Source: CALFBG01 sp045110315 (GTDB lineage: Bacteria; Bacteroidota; Bacteroidia; Chitinophagales; Saprospiraceae). Taken from it: a stretch of DNA of 64,000 bases. The position numbers and the translations under genes were made by a program. The notes beneath the pieces are model-generated. The model ran no database searches and was not told the DNA's origin. It saw nothing but the letters and a program-made list of their open reading frames with translations. Location of the stretch: NCBI GenBank assembly GCA_045110315.1, contig JBGCFY010000099.1, forward strand, positions 23,773-87,772, written 5' to 3'. Of the stretch, positions 1 through 8,106 are shown one piece after another; the stretch's first letter is position 1, and every line of letters begins with the position of its first letter.

Positions 1-203
1 GAGAAGTTAATGTCGGTAATCGTAGGAATGAGATCATTGCTAAAGGAAACATTAATCTTGCTCTGTTGGCTTAGTTCGACTAAAGCTGTTTCCAAATTGA
101 CTTGGCTCACCTGAAAATCTACTTTGGTATCCAATAGATTTTGCGCAGAAGCACCACTGCAGAATAGTACTACAAAAGCGATAGTAAGCCTAATATATTT
201 CAT
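1..203 (-). CDS. TonB-dependent receptor, N-terminal fragment (signal peptide + STN domain)
   Basis: Only the first 67 codons are inside the window; the gene runs off the left edge. Translation from the ATG gives a signal peptide of about 21 residues ending in SGASAQ, then a stretch (FQVSQVNLETALVELSQQS, followed by INVSFSNDLIP) that fits the Secretin/TonB short N-terminal (STN) domain of FecA/SusC-type receptors. In that family the STN domain touches the periplasmic part of a FecR anti-sigma factor and reports ligand binding. The fecR and sigma genes immediately upstream on the same strand support this role. The ligand cannot be told from this fragment; a carboxypeptidase-regulatory-like protein with an STN domain is a less likely alternative. 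Confidence 0.72.
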   Translation of the reverse strand, partial: MKYIRLTIAFVVLFCSGASAQNLLDTKVDFQVSQVNLETALVELSQQSKINVSFSNDLIPTITDINF

Positions 204-258
204 ATCTCTCAATAAGTCATCTCTACCATAAAGATAGAAGAGTTGGAGCGAATAACGA

Positions 259-296
259 ACAACGACTCTAATACTTGTAGGTATTAGAGTCGTTGT
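259..296 (-). terminator. Perfect 16-bp hairpin between fecR and the receptor gene
   Basis: Two 16-bp arms (259-274 and 281-296, core CGACTCTAATAC) are exact inverted repeats around a 6-nt loop. The hairpin lies between the fecR stop and the receptor start. The U-tract on the minus strand is short (TCGTTATT), so it could be a terminator, an attenuator separating regulator and receptor expression, or an RNA-processing/stability element. Confidence 0.5.
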
Positions 297-330
297 AAAT
301 TTATTATCTACTTAATCCTAAAGCTAAAGA

Positions 331-1383
331 CTATTTACAGGAACCGCCAACAAATTTGAATGATTTGACGTTTTTACGCTGAATTTTAATTTCAAACGAA
401 GTCTCTAAAGCAGTCCAAATATCTTCTAAACTTGAATCATTAAACAAAGAAGTGTAGCTACAATCCTTAAGGTTGCTATCTTTCCAGTCAATCTCGATTC
501 CGTAGTAATTTTCTAGATCAGTCACTAAGTCTGGAAATGGGGTTTTTCTAAAGTTAAGCTCTTTAGACATCCATGCCAAGCTATTAGGCGATTTATTTTT
601 TGTTGTCTTAAATGTTTTACTGTTGTGATCGTAAGTGGCTTTTTCATTGGCAACGAGTTCTACTGCTGCTCCCGTAGTAAGGTTTTCGAATCTTACTTTA
701 CCCGTTTTGACGATTACCGTGGTTTCTCCTTTTGTAGGGTTAGCGGATACATTGAAAGAAGTACCTAGTACTTTAATTTTTGTTGCCGCGGTTTCGATAA
801 CGAAGTAGCGACTAGATTCTTTTGCAATATCGAAAAAGGCTTCCCCTTCTAATTTTACTACACGTTGGTGAGAGCCAAATTCTTTTAGATAAGAAAGCTG
901 ACTATGTCTATTTAACCAGACTTTACTACCATCTTCCATTTCAACGAATTCGGATTTATCCATTGAACTCAGCGTAAGTTTTTGCTGATCAAAAATATTG
1001 GACGGCGAAAGTGCATTCCAAAGACCAATACCAAGCAAGACCGCAATACTTGCTGCAATAGCGTAACGATATAATTTGCGGGGAGAACGTGGTGTTTTAT
1101 TGGAAAGGGTAGACAAAGTCGCTGATTTAGCTTTACGCTCTGTAACAGCACGATGACTTTCTGTTTGAATCCTTTTTTTCAACTTCAACAAAGCAAGGTC
1201 GACATTGGGAGTAAAAGATTTGTCATAGTGTTCACTGAGCTGCCAAGCCTGCTCCAAATCGACGAAAGTCTTCTGGTGATTAGGGGACTTGGCTAACCAT
1301 TCCGATAGTGCCAAATTTTCCTCGGTATTAATGATACCGGTGATTTTTTTGTGAATGAGTTGTATATACTTAGATTCTTGCAT
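331..1383 (-). CDS. FecR family anti-sigma factor (DUF4974-type C-terminus)
   Basis: This is a membrane-anchored anti-sigma/signal-transfer protein. The cytoplasmic N-terminal part (residues 1-105) would hold the ECF sigma factor. One transmembrane helix follows at about 107-125 (YAIAASIAVLLGIGLWNAL). A FecR domain covers about 140-235, with the characteristic VWLNRHSQLSY and VKLEGEAFFDIAK segments. The last 80 residues match the DUF4974 tail common in Bacteroidota FecR proteins. At 350 aa it has the usual family length. It follows the sigma gene by about 70 bp and precedes an STN-type receptor, the canonical order for a cell-surface signalling cassette. Confidence 0.93.
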   Translation of the reverse strand: MQESKYIQLIHKKITGIINTEENLALSEWLAKSPNHQKTFVDLEQAWQLSEHYDKSFTPNVDLALLKLKKRIQTESHRAVTERKAKSATLSTLSNKTPRSPRKLYRYAIAASIAVLLGIGLWNALSPSNIFDQQKLTLSSMDKSEFVEMEDGSKVWLNRHSQLSYLKEFGSHQRVVKLEGEAFFDIAKESSRYFVIETAATKIKVLGTSFNVSANPTKGETTVIVKTGKVRFENLTTGAAVELVANEKATYDHNSKTFKTTKNKSPNSLAWMSKELNFRKTPFPDLVTDLENYYGIEIDWKDSNLKDCSYTSLFNDSSLEDIWTALETSFEIKIQRKNVKSFKFVGGSCK

Positions 1384-1454
1384 TTTATAATTCTTCTATA
1401 ACTTATAAGGGTAGACACGAAAAACGACCTTCTCCCCTATTCCCACTTGTATTT

Positions 1455-2045
1455 TTATTGCATTAAGATTAAAATAATGATTTGTAATCCTGTTTTAGTA
1501 AAGTTTTGGACGGCTACCCGCAGATTTTTTAGAGCTTTAGAAATCTGATTTTCTACTGTTTTGACTGAAATATCTAATTTTTCAGCGATTTGTTGGTAGG
1601 ACATGGCCTCAAATCTACTCAATAAGAATACTTGGCGACATCGTAGCGGTAGTTTTTCAATGGCGGCAGAGATATGTTTGCTCATTTCTTCTCCTTCTAG
1701 GTGTTGAATGGCAGTTGTTTGTTTGCTTTGAAGGAAAGGCATGCTTGGTTCTACGTCAGTAGTTGCTTTTTGATCACGAAGGTAGTTGAGACTTTTATTA
1801 ACGGCAGCTCTTTTAAGGTACGCTTTCACAGAGCTTTTGATCACGAGGTTTTCTCTTTTTTTCCATAATTCAAAGAATACATCTTGTACCAAATCCTCTG
1901 CCAAATTTTTATCAGGAATAATTCGGTAAACGGCATTGCAGAGAAAGCTATAGTGTCTTCTGAAAAGAATATCAATTACGGCATCAGCTTGCTGAGAGAG
2001 TAATTGAATAAGTGCTTTATCATCTAAGTTAGGATCTACTTGCAT
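1455..2045 (-). CDS. ECF RNA polymerase sigma factor (Bacteroides expansion type)
   Basis: At 196 aa this is a standard ECF sigma factor. Region 2 is visible at about residues 25-70 (FRRHYSFLCNAVYRI then LAEDLVQDVFFELWKKRE). Region 4 is at about 130-178 (LPLRCRQVFLLSRFEAMSY then QQIAEKLDISVKTVENQ), a helix-turn-helix for the -35 element. It should direct transcription of the downstream receptor operon when released by the FecR protein encoded just after it. It starts with ATG, and the Rep gene ends about 50 bp upstream. Confidence 0.95.
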   Translation of the reverse strand: MQVDPNLDDKALIQLLSQQADAVIDILFRRHYSFLCNAVYRIIPDKNLAEDLVQDVFFELWKKRENLVIKSSVKAYLKRAAVNKSLNYLRDQKATTDVEPSMPFLQSKQTTAIQHLEGEEMSKHISAAIEKLPLRCRQVFLLSRFEAMSYQQIAEKLDISVKTVENQISKALKNLRVAVQNFTKTGLQIIILILMQ

Positions 2046-2096
2046 GGAAATTGGTCATCAAAGTCGTCAATAAGTATTAGTGTGCGATGCTTAAAA

Positions 2097-2990
2097 TCAG
2101 AGGTTGTACTTGGCAATAAAGACGCCCATAGAATAAGCTGCTAAGTTGGTCTTTACTTTTCCTTCGCGTTGTGTTGTTTTGATATCAAAAATTGTTTTGT
2201 GAATTTCTTTGGCGGGTACCTTGATCGCTATTTTTTTACTTTGCATTTCCGTCAGTGCAAATTCTTGTATGAGTTTTTGCTGGAGTTTTTGCAACTCCTC
2301 CGTCAATTGAATTTCCTTTAACGGAAGTAAATTGAATTTAATACGGTCTACTTTTCTTCCCTTTTTGATCTCTTGGTAAGTAAATGCCATATCAGTTGTC
2401 GACAATTCTTTTTGCGCTTGAAGAATTACATTGCGCTTGAATAAATTGTAACTGCGATATTTGTCTTCTAAACCTAGTTTGTATTTCAGATCATCCACGC
2501 GCGTAATGAAGAAACCAGTCGACTTGAATTGCTGCAACATCTCATAAATCCGAATGGCATAGATGGATCTTAAACTAAGAATTTGTTTGAGTGGAAGAAT
2601 TGTAAATTGTTCTTTGAGCTGCAGCAAATAAGGTTTTAGTTTTGGATCAAAACATAATTCCATGATACCTCTGCCCTCGAAGTATTCTGCACTGGATAGA
2701 ATTGTAATTTGTAAGACTCCAGTAGGTTTTTTAATTTGGAAAACTTTGCTGAGCAATCCTTCCGTCGCTATTTTGAGTTTTCCGTAAATTTGAGTGCTCT
2801 TAAGTTCCGCCGCTTCCAAAAAATCTCTTGCTCTAATCCGGTATGGCTTAAAGTCAATATCATCCGGTTGTATTTTTGAGATTAGCATGAGGAGCACTTT
2901 TTTTTGCAAAGATGTCATTTCGTATCTTGCATGGATAAGTGCATTGGACTGAATTGCTAGAGAGTTATCGAAGGTAGATGGATTTTGCAT
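2097..2990 (-). CDS. Plasmid-type replication initiator (Rep_3/RepB family)
   Basis: A 297-aa protein with the two-winged-helix layout of iteron-binding initiators. The N-terminal signature is NALIHARYEMTSLQKKVLL, followed by LRIRSIYAIRIYEML-like sequence (LSLRSIYAIRIYEMLQQF) and a basic second winged-helix half. Proteins of this family bind iterons, melt the origin, and often repress their own promoter when dimeric. Here the gene is transcribed away from a dense array of 20-bp iterons that begins about 30 bp upstream of its start, and a parA/parB-like operon lies on the far side of the array. This is a complete plasmid replicon arrangement. The gene may sit on a genuine plasmid/secondary replicon or on an integrated one; the window alone cannot decide. 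Confidence 0.9.
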   Translation of the reverse strand: MQNPSTFDNSLAIQSNALIHARYEMTSLQKKVLLMLISKIQPDDIDFKPYRIRARDFLEAAELKSTQIYGKLKIATEGLLSKVFQIKKPTGVLQITILSSAEYFEGRGIMELCFDPKLKPYLLQLKEQFTILPLKQILSLRSIYAIRIYEMLQQFKSTGFFITRVDDLKYKLGLEDKYRSYNLFKRNVILQAQKELSTTDMAFTYQEIKKGRKVDRIKFNLLPLKEIQLTEELQKLQQKLIQEFALTEMQSKKIAIKVPAKEIHKTIFDIKTTQREGKVKTNLAAYSMGVFIAKYNL

Positions 2991-3017
2991 GTGGCAAATG
3001 TATAATAAAATATTTGT

Positions 3018-3713
3018 AAAGCTAGTATCAAAAGCTAGTAATAGTGAGCAACGCTAGCTTTTCGCGCTCAATCCCTAGCTTTATGATTTGAATTCTACCC
3101 CCGTTTTGCGCTCAATCTCTAGCTTTTCGCGCTTGATTCCTAGCTTTTAACGCTCAATCCCTAGCCTTAGCACCTTCTAACTATCTAACAATGAATGAGT
3201 TGTGGAGGTCTAAAAAAGACTTTAAAAAAGAAATTAAAATAACACGTTTTTAATGGAAATTTAAGTCGCACTTGAATCGCGGAATTGAGGAAGAAAACGA
3301 AAACGAACACTTTGAATGCGAGAATTTTCTTTGCGACACATTATCTTTATTTATTTATGATAACTCGAATTGTAGCTTTTGGGTGTAAGTAGTTGATTAA
3401 TAGATATTTACAGATAGTATTTTATTTTTATTTTGCGCTCATTTGCTAGCTTTACATTTTTTAAAAGCTACTTATGGAGAGAGGTTCTATCTTTTAAAGC
3501 TAGTAAACGAGTTGATATTCAGTTCTTTAGCCATAAGAAACTAGGAATTAGGATGAATATGCGCTCATTTACTAGCTTTAGCGCTAAAACAAGGGAATTT
3601 AGCGCTCTATTTGTAGCTTTTAAGGAGGGATTGTCAACTATTTGCTCTATTTGTAGCTTTTCGACCAGTTCTGAGTATTTTCCATAAAAATATTTGCTCG
3701 TTTACTAGCTTTA
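3018..3713. repeat. Iteron array, putative replication origin (fills the 2,991-3,749 gap)
   Basis: A 20-bp unit of the form GCGCTCAWTYNCTAGCTTTW recurs. Direct-orientation copies start at 3064, 3108, 3129, 3150, 3435, 3561, 3602, 3642 and 3694. Inverted copies are at 3031-3049 and 3496-3511, with partial copies near 3053 and 3364. Left-hand units have the core CAATCCC/CAATCTC; right-hand units have CATTTACT or CTATTTGT. The two groups are separated by about 260 bp of very A+T-rich DNA (3170-3434), a plausible melting region. Spacing is irregular and both orientations occur, as in theta-type iteron origins and unlike CRISPR. No gene is seen here; a short open frame across 3433-3687 consists mainly of iterons and is not believed. 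Confidence 0.85.
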
Positions 3714-3718
3714 ACTAT

Positions 3719-3749
3719 TTTACACGTGTAACTTGTAGCGTGACACGTG
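3719..3749. repeat. CACGTG site pair at the end of the partition operon
   Basis: Two CACGTG cores lie 21 bp apart (3723-3728 inside TACACGTGTA, and 3744-3749 inside GTGACACGTGC). The second ends one base before the stop codon of the small partition gene. They belong to the same family as the sites at 4868, 5092, 5389 and 5611. Candidate centromere/operator sites. Confidence 0.5.
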
Positions 3750-4115
3750 CTATCTTTTCTTCTTCCGATTATAAATAGCAATGAATGTGTTAACGAGTTC
3801 TTGATCGTTAACTGGATTGAGATTTTCGAAGTAATGCGCTAGCGCGGTGTTTAAAATATCCGCAATTGAAGCATCGCTATGAAGAGCCGCTACCTCGAGC
3901 TTAGCCCGATTCTCTGGTGTAATAGCAGTAGTTAATGGCACTCGTCGCTTCGAAGCTTCCGGAACAATGGGAGAGACAGCCTCTTCTTCGATTGTTTTTC
4001 CCGTTACTTTAGCGATTACTTTATTAACCTCTTCCGGTGAAGGTAAACTTTGCGGCGGATCATTGCTTTTTAGATTTAAAAAACTTTCCGTTCTAGATTT
4101 TCTTTGTTTAGCCAT
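3750..4115 (-). CDS. Small ParB-like partition adaptor (ribbon-helix-helix-like)
   Basis: A 121-aa basic protein. The N-terminal half is charged and probably flexible. The C-terminal half reads as a ribbon-helix-helix fold: strand VPLTTAIT (59-66), helix PENRAKLEVAALHS (67-80) and helix SIADILNTALAHYFENL (83-99). Type Ib plasmid partition systems pair a short ParA with such a small DNA-binding protein, encoded immediately downstream and overlapping. Here the start overlaps the parA stop by 8 bp. I infer that it binds the CACGTG palindromes around the operon, acting as both segregation adaptor and autorepressor. No specific family was recognised by sequence; the call rests on fold and context. 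Confidence 0.65.
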   Translation of the reverse strand: MAKQRKSRTESFLNLKSNDPPQSLPSPEEVNKVIAKVTGKTIEEEAVSPIVPEASKRRVPLTTAITPENRAKLEVAALHSDASIADILNTALAHYFENLNPVNDQELVNTFIAIYNRKKKR

Positions 4116-4809
4116 TTGAGATTAATTTTATAAATTCATTTAACCATACGGTAAAGTTTAGTTTTCCAGTATGATTCGTATCCTCATCGTACATACTATT
4201 TAGGGTATCTACATCTTCAAAGATAGTGTAATTTCCGAGGCGATTAACCATAAAAGATACCCCACCCTCTTTGAGATGCTTAATTTCACTGATCAGTAAA
4301 TCATTCACCTTAGAACGAACGCGATACATATTGACAAAGCCCATAATTTTCAGTTGCCGAGGAGAATCGCTTCTTACTTCTTGCACTTCTAGCAAGAACT
4401 TTAAATATTGCAGACTAGCATCTAGATTAAAATTGCCTGCGCGAAATGGAAGAAACAAGTAGTCGCAATACATGATCGCTTTGGTTATTTCTTGATTTTC
4501 AATGGCCGCTTGGGTATCCAATTTTCCCGCGGTATCAATAAAAATGAGATCGTACGCTTTATCTAAAGCTTGGATTTGCTGCTGTAGCTCTTCAATTTCA
4601 AATTCTAATACCGTGTAAGGTACCGCAGCTGCTGTGCGATCTTCTATGTCAAAGTTTCTGGCCTCAGCAATGCTCTTTTGCTTATCATTGTCTATTACAC
4701 ATACTTTATAATTGAAGGGTGCCTGAGAAAGTGCATTGGCACAAAGGCAAGTCAAAGTGGTCTTCCCTACCCCACCTTTTTGATTTCCGAAAATGATTAT
4801 TTTACTCAT
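4108..4809 (-). CDS. parA: ParA-family partition ATPase
   Basis: A 233-aa P-loop ATPase of the MinD/ParA group with the deviant Walker A KGGVGKTT at residues 11-18 and a Walker B-like LIFIDTAG segment near residue 90. The short length, without an N-terminal helix-turn-helix, is typical of type Ib partition ATPases, which depend on the small partner for DNA binding. It should form dynamic patterns on the nucleoid and move plasmid copies bound by the partner. It is co-transcribed with the RHH-like gene downstream (8-bp overlap). A degenerate CACGTG palindrome lies 60-85 bp upstream of the start codon, where an autoregulatory operator would be expected. Confidence 0.92.
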   Translation of the reverse strand: MSKIIIFGNQKGGVGKTTLTCLCANALSQAPFNYKVCVIDNDKQKSIAEARNFDIEDRTAAAVPYTVLEFEIEELQQQIQALDKAYDLIFIDTAGKLDTQAAIENQEITKAIMYCDYLFLPFRAGNFNLDASLQYLKFLLEVQEVRSDSPRQLKIMGFVNMYRVRSKVNDLLISEIKHLKEGGVSFMVNRLGNYTIFEDVDTLNSMYDEDTNHTGKLNFTVWLNEFIKLISNG

Positions 4810-4867
4810 GCGGCGAATATATTGAATAAAGTTTGTAAAAATGCAATTTGCGCGTGTAGAATGACAT

Positions 4868-4895
4868 TTTTCACGTTACACGTGCAGCGTGAAAA
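4868..4895. promoter_or_regulatory. Degenerate CACGTG palindrome upstream of parA
   Basis: A 28-bp inverted repeat centred at 4881/4882 with 12 of 14 positions symmetric (TTTTCACGTTACAC / GTGCAGCGTGAAAA). It lies in the parA promoter region and shares its layout with the perfect palindrome at 5611-5642. Likely operator/centromere half of the set. Confidence 0.5.
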
Positions 4896-5091
4896 GTGAA
4901 ACGTTTGATTATCTCCATCTTTATAAAATCGATATAAGGCATTTTTTTCTAATATAGAGCCAAGTAGCTGATTTTCTCTACAAAACGCCTCAGAATGGCT
5001 TAAAAGTGTTTGTTTTGACAGATTAGGGTAATCCTTAATCTGTGGAATTGACTTATTCCTGATTTTGAAAAATTCATTTGAATATTACTAA

Positions 5092-5115
5092 TTCACGTTG
5101 CACGTGAAGCGTGTA
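5092..5115. repeat. Degenerate CACGTG palindrome
   Basis: A 24-bp imperfect inverted repeat centred at 5103/5104, about 9 of 12 positions symmetric (TTCACGTTGCAC / GTGAAGCGTGTA), followed by further GCGTG/ACAC words to about 5132. Same family as the neighbouring sites. Confidence 0.4.
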
Positions 5116-5388
5116 GCGTGACACATTACACTTGTTTAGTTTATTCGAGAACGATTACTTAGATTTATTTTTTATTTTAAAAAAATGGCAGAATCGGTAG
5201 CCTAAAATTTAAGGCAGCTGCTTAAAACTCCAAACTGGAGTTTCTAATTAGTGATTTGCCAAATTTTTAATTTTCTAACCCTTGCCTAGCATTGTCAAAA
5301 ATGCTAACCCCAGTTTAGTTGAATAACTTCTATGTCTATGCAACAAAATTGGCAACAACGTGAAATAATTTCACGAGCATTAAAAAAA

Positions 5389-5426
5389 GACACGTTTCCC
5401 GTGACACGTGTTACTTGAAACGTGCC
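5389..5426. repeat. CACGTG palindrome, 15/19 symmetric
   Basis: A 38-bp inverted repeat centred at 5407/5408, arms reading CACGTTTCCCGTGACAC and GTGTTACTTGAAACGTG. It contains the CCCGTGACACGTGT word that is also the core of the perfect palindrome 219 bp further on. Confidence 0.5.
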
Positions 5427-5610
5427 CATTGTTTTTCTACTCCGAGCAAACCCCCCTTTGTATCTTTACTGATACTCAAAAACGATGAGCAATAGCATAC
5501 CTTTCAAAATCATATACTTTGTTACTCAAGGATATAAATAAAAGTAGTGACCTTGAGATCTACAAATTCTTTAGAAACGGTAGACGCTAAGTGAAGTTTG
5601 AAATTACCTA

Positions 5611-5642
5611 ACTTTTCCCGTGACACGTGTCACGGGAAAAGT
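5611..5642. repeat. Perfect 32-bp palindrome (candidate parS/centromere site)
   Basis: Both 16-bp arms are exact reverse complements (left arm ACTTTTCCCGTGACAC, centre 5626/5627). It is the best-formed of six CACGTG sites between 3,719 and 5,642. A perfect palindrome of this length beside a parA/parB-like operon fits a primary binding site for the small partition protein. It does not look like a terminator: no T-tract follows on either strand. Confidence 0.6.
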
Positions 5643-5764
5643 GGACTACACTAAAATTTCATTTTGGCCAAAATGAAACCAAATTTGTGCACGATAGAGT
5701 GGGGGAGAAGTGAAAATCGCCAAACAATATAATTTGATGCCTAATCCAAATTATACACCAAATT

Positions 5765-5920
5765 ATGGCTAAAGACCTTCTTACAAAAGAGGAGCGATCA
5801 AAATCTTGCACGATTTAGCAACAAAACAATATTGCTTTAAAACTTAATATTAACTTTGCTCGCACAAAATTAAATACACTGTAAGATAAGTTAGTTGAAA
5901 TTTTGGATAATGAGTTTTAG
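5765..5920 (+). pseudogene. Possible decayed small ORF
   Basis: An ATG opens MAKDLLTKEERSK. Protein-like sequence then continues only if the frame is changed twice (IKILHDLATKQ, then NIALKLNINFARTKLNTL, an in-frame stop, and DKLVEILDNEF). The pieces read like one amphipathic, helix-rich polypeptide broken by two frameshifts and a nonsense codon. No family was recognised and chance cannot be excluded. It lies in otherwise non-coding DNA beside the partition sites. Confidence 0.2.
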
Positions 5921-6044
5921 TGTCAATCGAGAAACGGCCGGAATTTGATAGCCATAGCTATCAAGGTGAGGACGTGACGAAGAGTGAGGCGAAAAGCAAA
6001 TAAATTTATGTTACAATGTATTAAAAGCACTTATAGTGATTGAA

Positions 6045-7850
6045 ATGAAAAAAATTGCTTTCTTCCTTTTGTTTATCTGCCCAGTAATATTATTGGGTCA
6101 AGGTACTGGAATCCCCCTCGGTAGTCAGAGTTATCATATTCTGGATCGACTCGAAATCAAATCGAAATTATATACGCCGTTTTCGAGTAGTATTAAATAT
6201 TACGCTCGAGGAGAAGCGTTGCGTTTTGCGTTGATGGTAGATACTGCAGACCTGGACTTAACGCGCCTCGATTATCACGACCTCGATTATCTTTTTCAAG
6301 ACAATAACCAGTGGCTACGAAAATACGAAAGTGAAATTCCTTTAAAAGTTGACTCAGAAACTCCACGGAGTGAAAAAGTTTATACGGATAGTACCCAAAC
6401 TTTTTATACGATTCAGGAACGAACATTGGCGGAGGAGTATAAGAACAATAGTCGATTTAGAAACTCAAGAAAGCCGCTCTTAAAATATTTTTATAAAACG
6501 CCTGCCAATCTTTTTGAATTAGATGGGGAACATTTTTATTTAAAAATAAATCCAATCCTCAATTTTAAAATAGCGAAGCAATCAGAAGAAGACGAGTTTA
6601 TCTTTTTAAATCAAAGAGGCGTAGAGCTAAGAGGAGCGATTGATAATAAGGTGTATTTTTATACGCACATTTTGGAATCGCAAGCACGATTTCCAGATTA
6701 CGCTAGAGAGTTAGTCAAAAGAGACAAAGCAGTTCCTGGAGCAGGTTTTTTCAAACCATACGAAAGCAGTATTTTTAATGTCAAAGAAGGGTATGATTAT
6801 CTAACGGCACAAGGATACGTAGGATTTAACGTTACAAAACATATTAATGTACAACTGGGGCATGGACAAAACTTTTTGGGTAATGGCTATCGTTCGCTCT
6901 TTTTATCAGACTTTGCGACCAATTACTTTTACCTAAAACTTAATACACAAATTGGAAAAGTACATTACCAAAATATCTTTGCGGAGCTATCGGTGATTAG
7001 TGCGCGTGAAGAAAAGGGTGACCTTTTGTTGCCCAAAAAATATATGGCGGCACACTATCTAAACTATAAGCCTTTCCATAATTTAAGTATAGGCATTTAC
7101 GAAGCCATCATTTTTAGTCGGAATAATAATTTTGAATTGCAATATCTCAATCCAATTATTCTATACAAAACGGTCGAAGGTGCGCTGGGTAGTCCAGATA
7201 ATGCATTGATTGGCTTGGATGTTAAATGGAATATTTTTCAGCGATTTTCTTTGTATGGACAATTGATGCTTGACGAATTTAAATTCGATGAGTTATTTCT
7301 CAATCGCAATAATTGGTGGGCAAATAAATATGGCATTCAACTGGGACTAAAATATATTGATGTTCTTGGAGTTGATCACCTCGATGGCCAGTTTGAATAT
7401 AATATGGTTCGTCCGTACACTTATACACACCGAGACAGTAGTGCAAGCTATAGTCATTTCAATCAAGCATTAGCGCATCCCCTCGGTGCAAATTTCAAAG
7501 AATTTATTTTCAAACTAAGATACCAACCCCTCAAAAAATTAGTTATTGATACTCGTTTACTTTTTATGGAAACGGGAGAAGATGGGGACACTACGAATTG
7601 GGGAAGCAATATTTTATTATCTCACACCACACGGGAACAAGACTTTGGTAACGTGACGGGACAAGGAATTGGGACAAAAATAATGATTGCAGGTATTGAT
7701 GTGAGCTATCAATTATTTCATAATATCTTTATTGATTTTCACTATTTCTATCGGAAAAAGGATAGCGCATTAGCAACGAGGGATCAAACGACCAATTACT
7801 TTGGAGGAGGTGTAAGAATGAATATCATCAATCGCCCTTTAGATTACTAA
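6045..7850 (+). CDS. Wzi/RemB-like outer-membrane beta-barrel protein (capsule assembly family)
   Basis: The protein begins MKKIAFFLLFICPVILLGQ, a clear signal peptide. I start it at this ATG rather than at a GTG three codons earlier because the ATG sits directly before the signal sequence. The mature N-terminus (IPLGSQSYHILDRLEIKS) matches the Wzi capsule-assembly/RemB group in Bacteroidota. The rest (about 580 aa) alternates aromatic and polar residues with many short strands, as in a large outer-membrane barrel (for example HINVQLGHGQNFLGNGYRS). Family members help attach or assemble surface polysaccharide; RemB relatives affect gliding. It stands first in the polysaccharide region, about 250 bp before the export gene. 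Function is inferred from family and context. Confidence 0.75.
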   Translation: MKKIAFFLLFICPVILLGQGTGIPLGSQSYHILDRLEIKSKLYTPFSSSIKYYARGEALRFALMVDTADLDLTRLDYHDLDYLFQDNNQWLRKYESEIPLKVDSETPRSEKVYTDSTQTFYTIQERTLAEEYKNNSRFRNSRKPLLKYFYKTPANLFELDGEHFYLKINPILNFKIAKQSEEDEFIFLNQRGVELRGAIDNKVYFYTHILESQARFPDYARELVKRDKAVPGAGFFKPYESSIFNVKEGYDYLTAQGYVGFNVTKHINVQLGHGQNFLGNGYRSLFLSDFATNYFYLKLNTQIGKVHYQNIFAELSVISAREEKGDLLLPKKYMAAHYLNYKPFHNLSIGIYEAIIFSRNNNFELQYLNPIILYKTVEGALGSPDNALIGLDVKWNIFQRFSLYGQLMLDEFKFDELFLNRNNWWANKYGIQLGLKYIDVLGVDHLDGQFEYNMVRPYTYTHRDSSASYSHFNQALAHPLGANFKEFIFKLRYQPLKKLVIDTRLLFMETGEDGDTTNWGSNILLSHTTREQDFGNVTGQGIGTKIMIAGIDVSYQLFHNIFIDFHYFYRKKDSALATRDQTTNYFGGGVRMNIINRPLDY

Positions 7851-8106
7851 ATCAAGTCTTTGATCGTATATATCGTATATAAAGCTACTTAACATAATTT
7901 TGTCTTAGTAATACGGATTCCTATTTAATAGCTATCGCTGATTCGATCAAGCTGACAAAAGAGAAATTGATCGCAGCACAAATGAGTAAGCAAAGTCATA
8001 TTTACAAATGAACTGCTTTAATTATTAAGAATATTTCTAATATTTACTAATTTTGCAAATGTTTTGATTGGAGGCTTCCTTTTGCCTCCTTAATATAGAT
8101 GGAATT

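Larger units (their letters stand above)
4810..6044. other. 1.2-kb non-coding stretch holding palindromic sites
   Basis: No intact gene is visible. The stretch holds four CACGTG-centred inverted repeats (listed separately), a short inverted repeat CGTGAAAT-A-ATTTCACG at 5359-5375, a possible decayed ORF at 5765-5920, and a hairpin at 5945-5964 (TTGATAGC, loop CATA, GCTATCAA). The sites beside parA suggest that much of this DNA is the centromere region of the replicon; the right end must also contain the promoter of the Wzi-like gene, which I could not place. Confidence 0.5.

Noticed and set aside
3433..3687. 84-codon plus-strand ORF
   Set aside because: It consists largely of iteron repeats read through; protein sequence is low-complexity and no start signal is seen.
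3018..3713. Regular repeats resembling a CRISPR array
   Set aside because: Units are 20 bp, spacing is irregular (from 1-2 bp to over 250 bp), both orientations occur and no cas genes are present; an iteron origin next to a Rep_3 gene explains it better.
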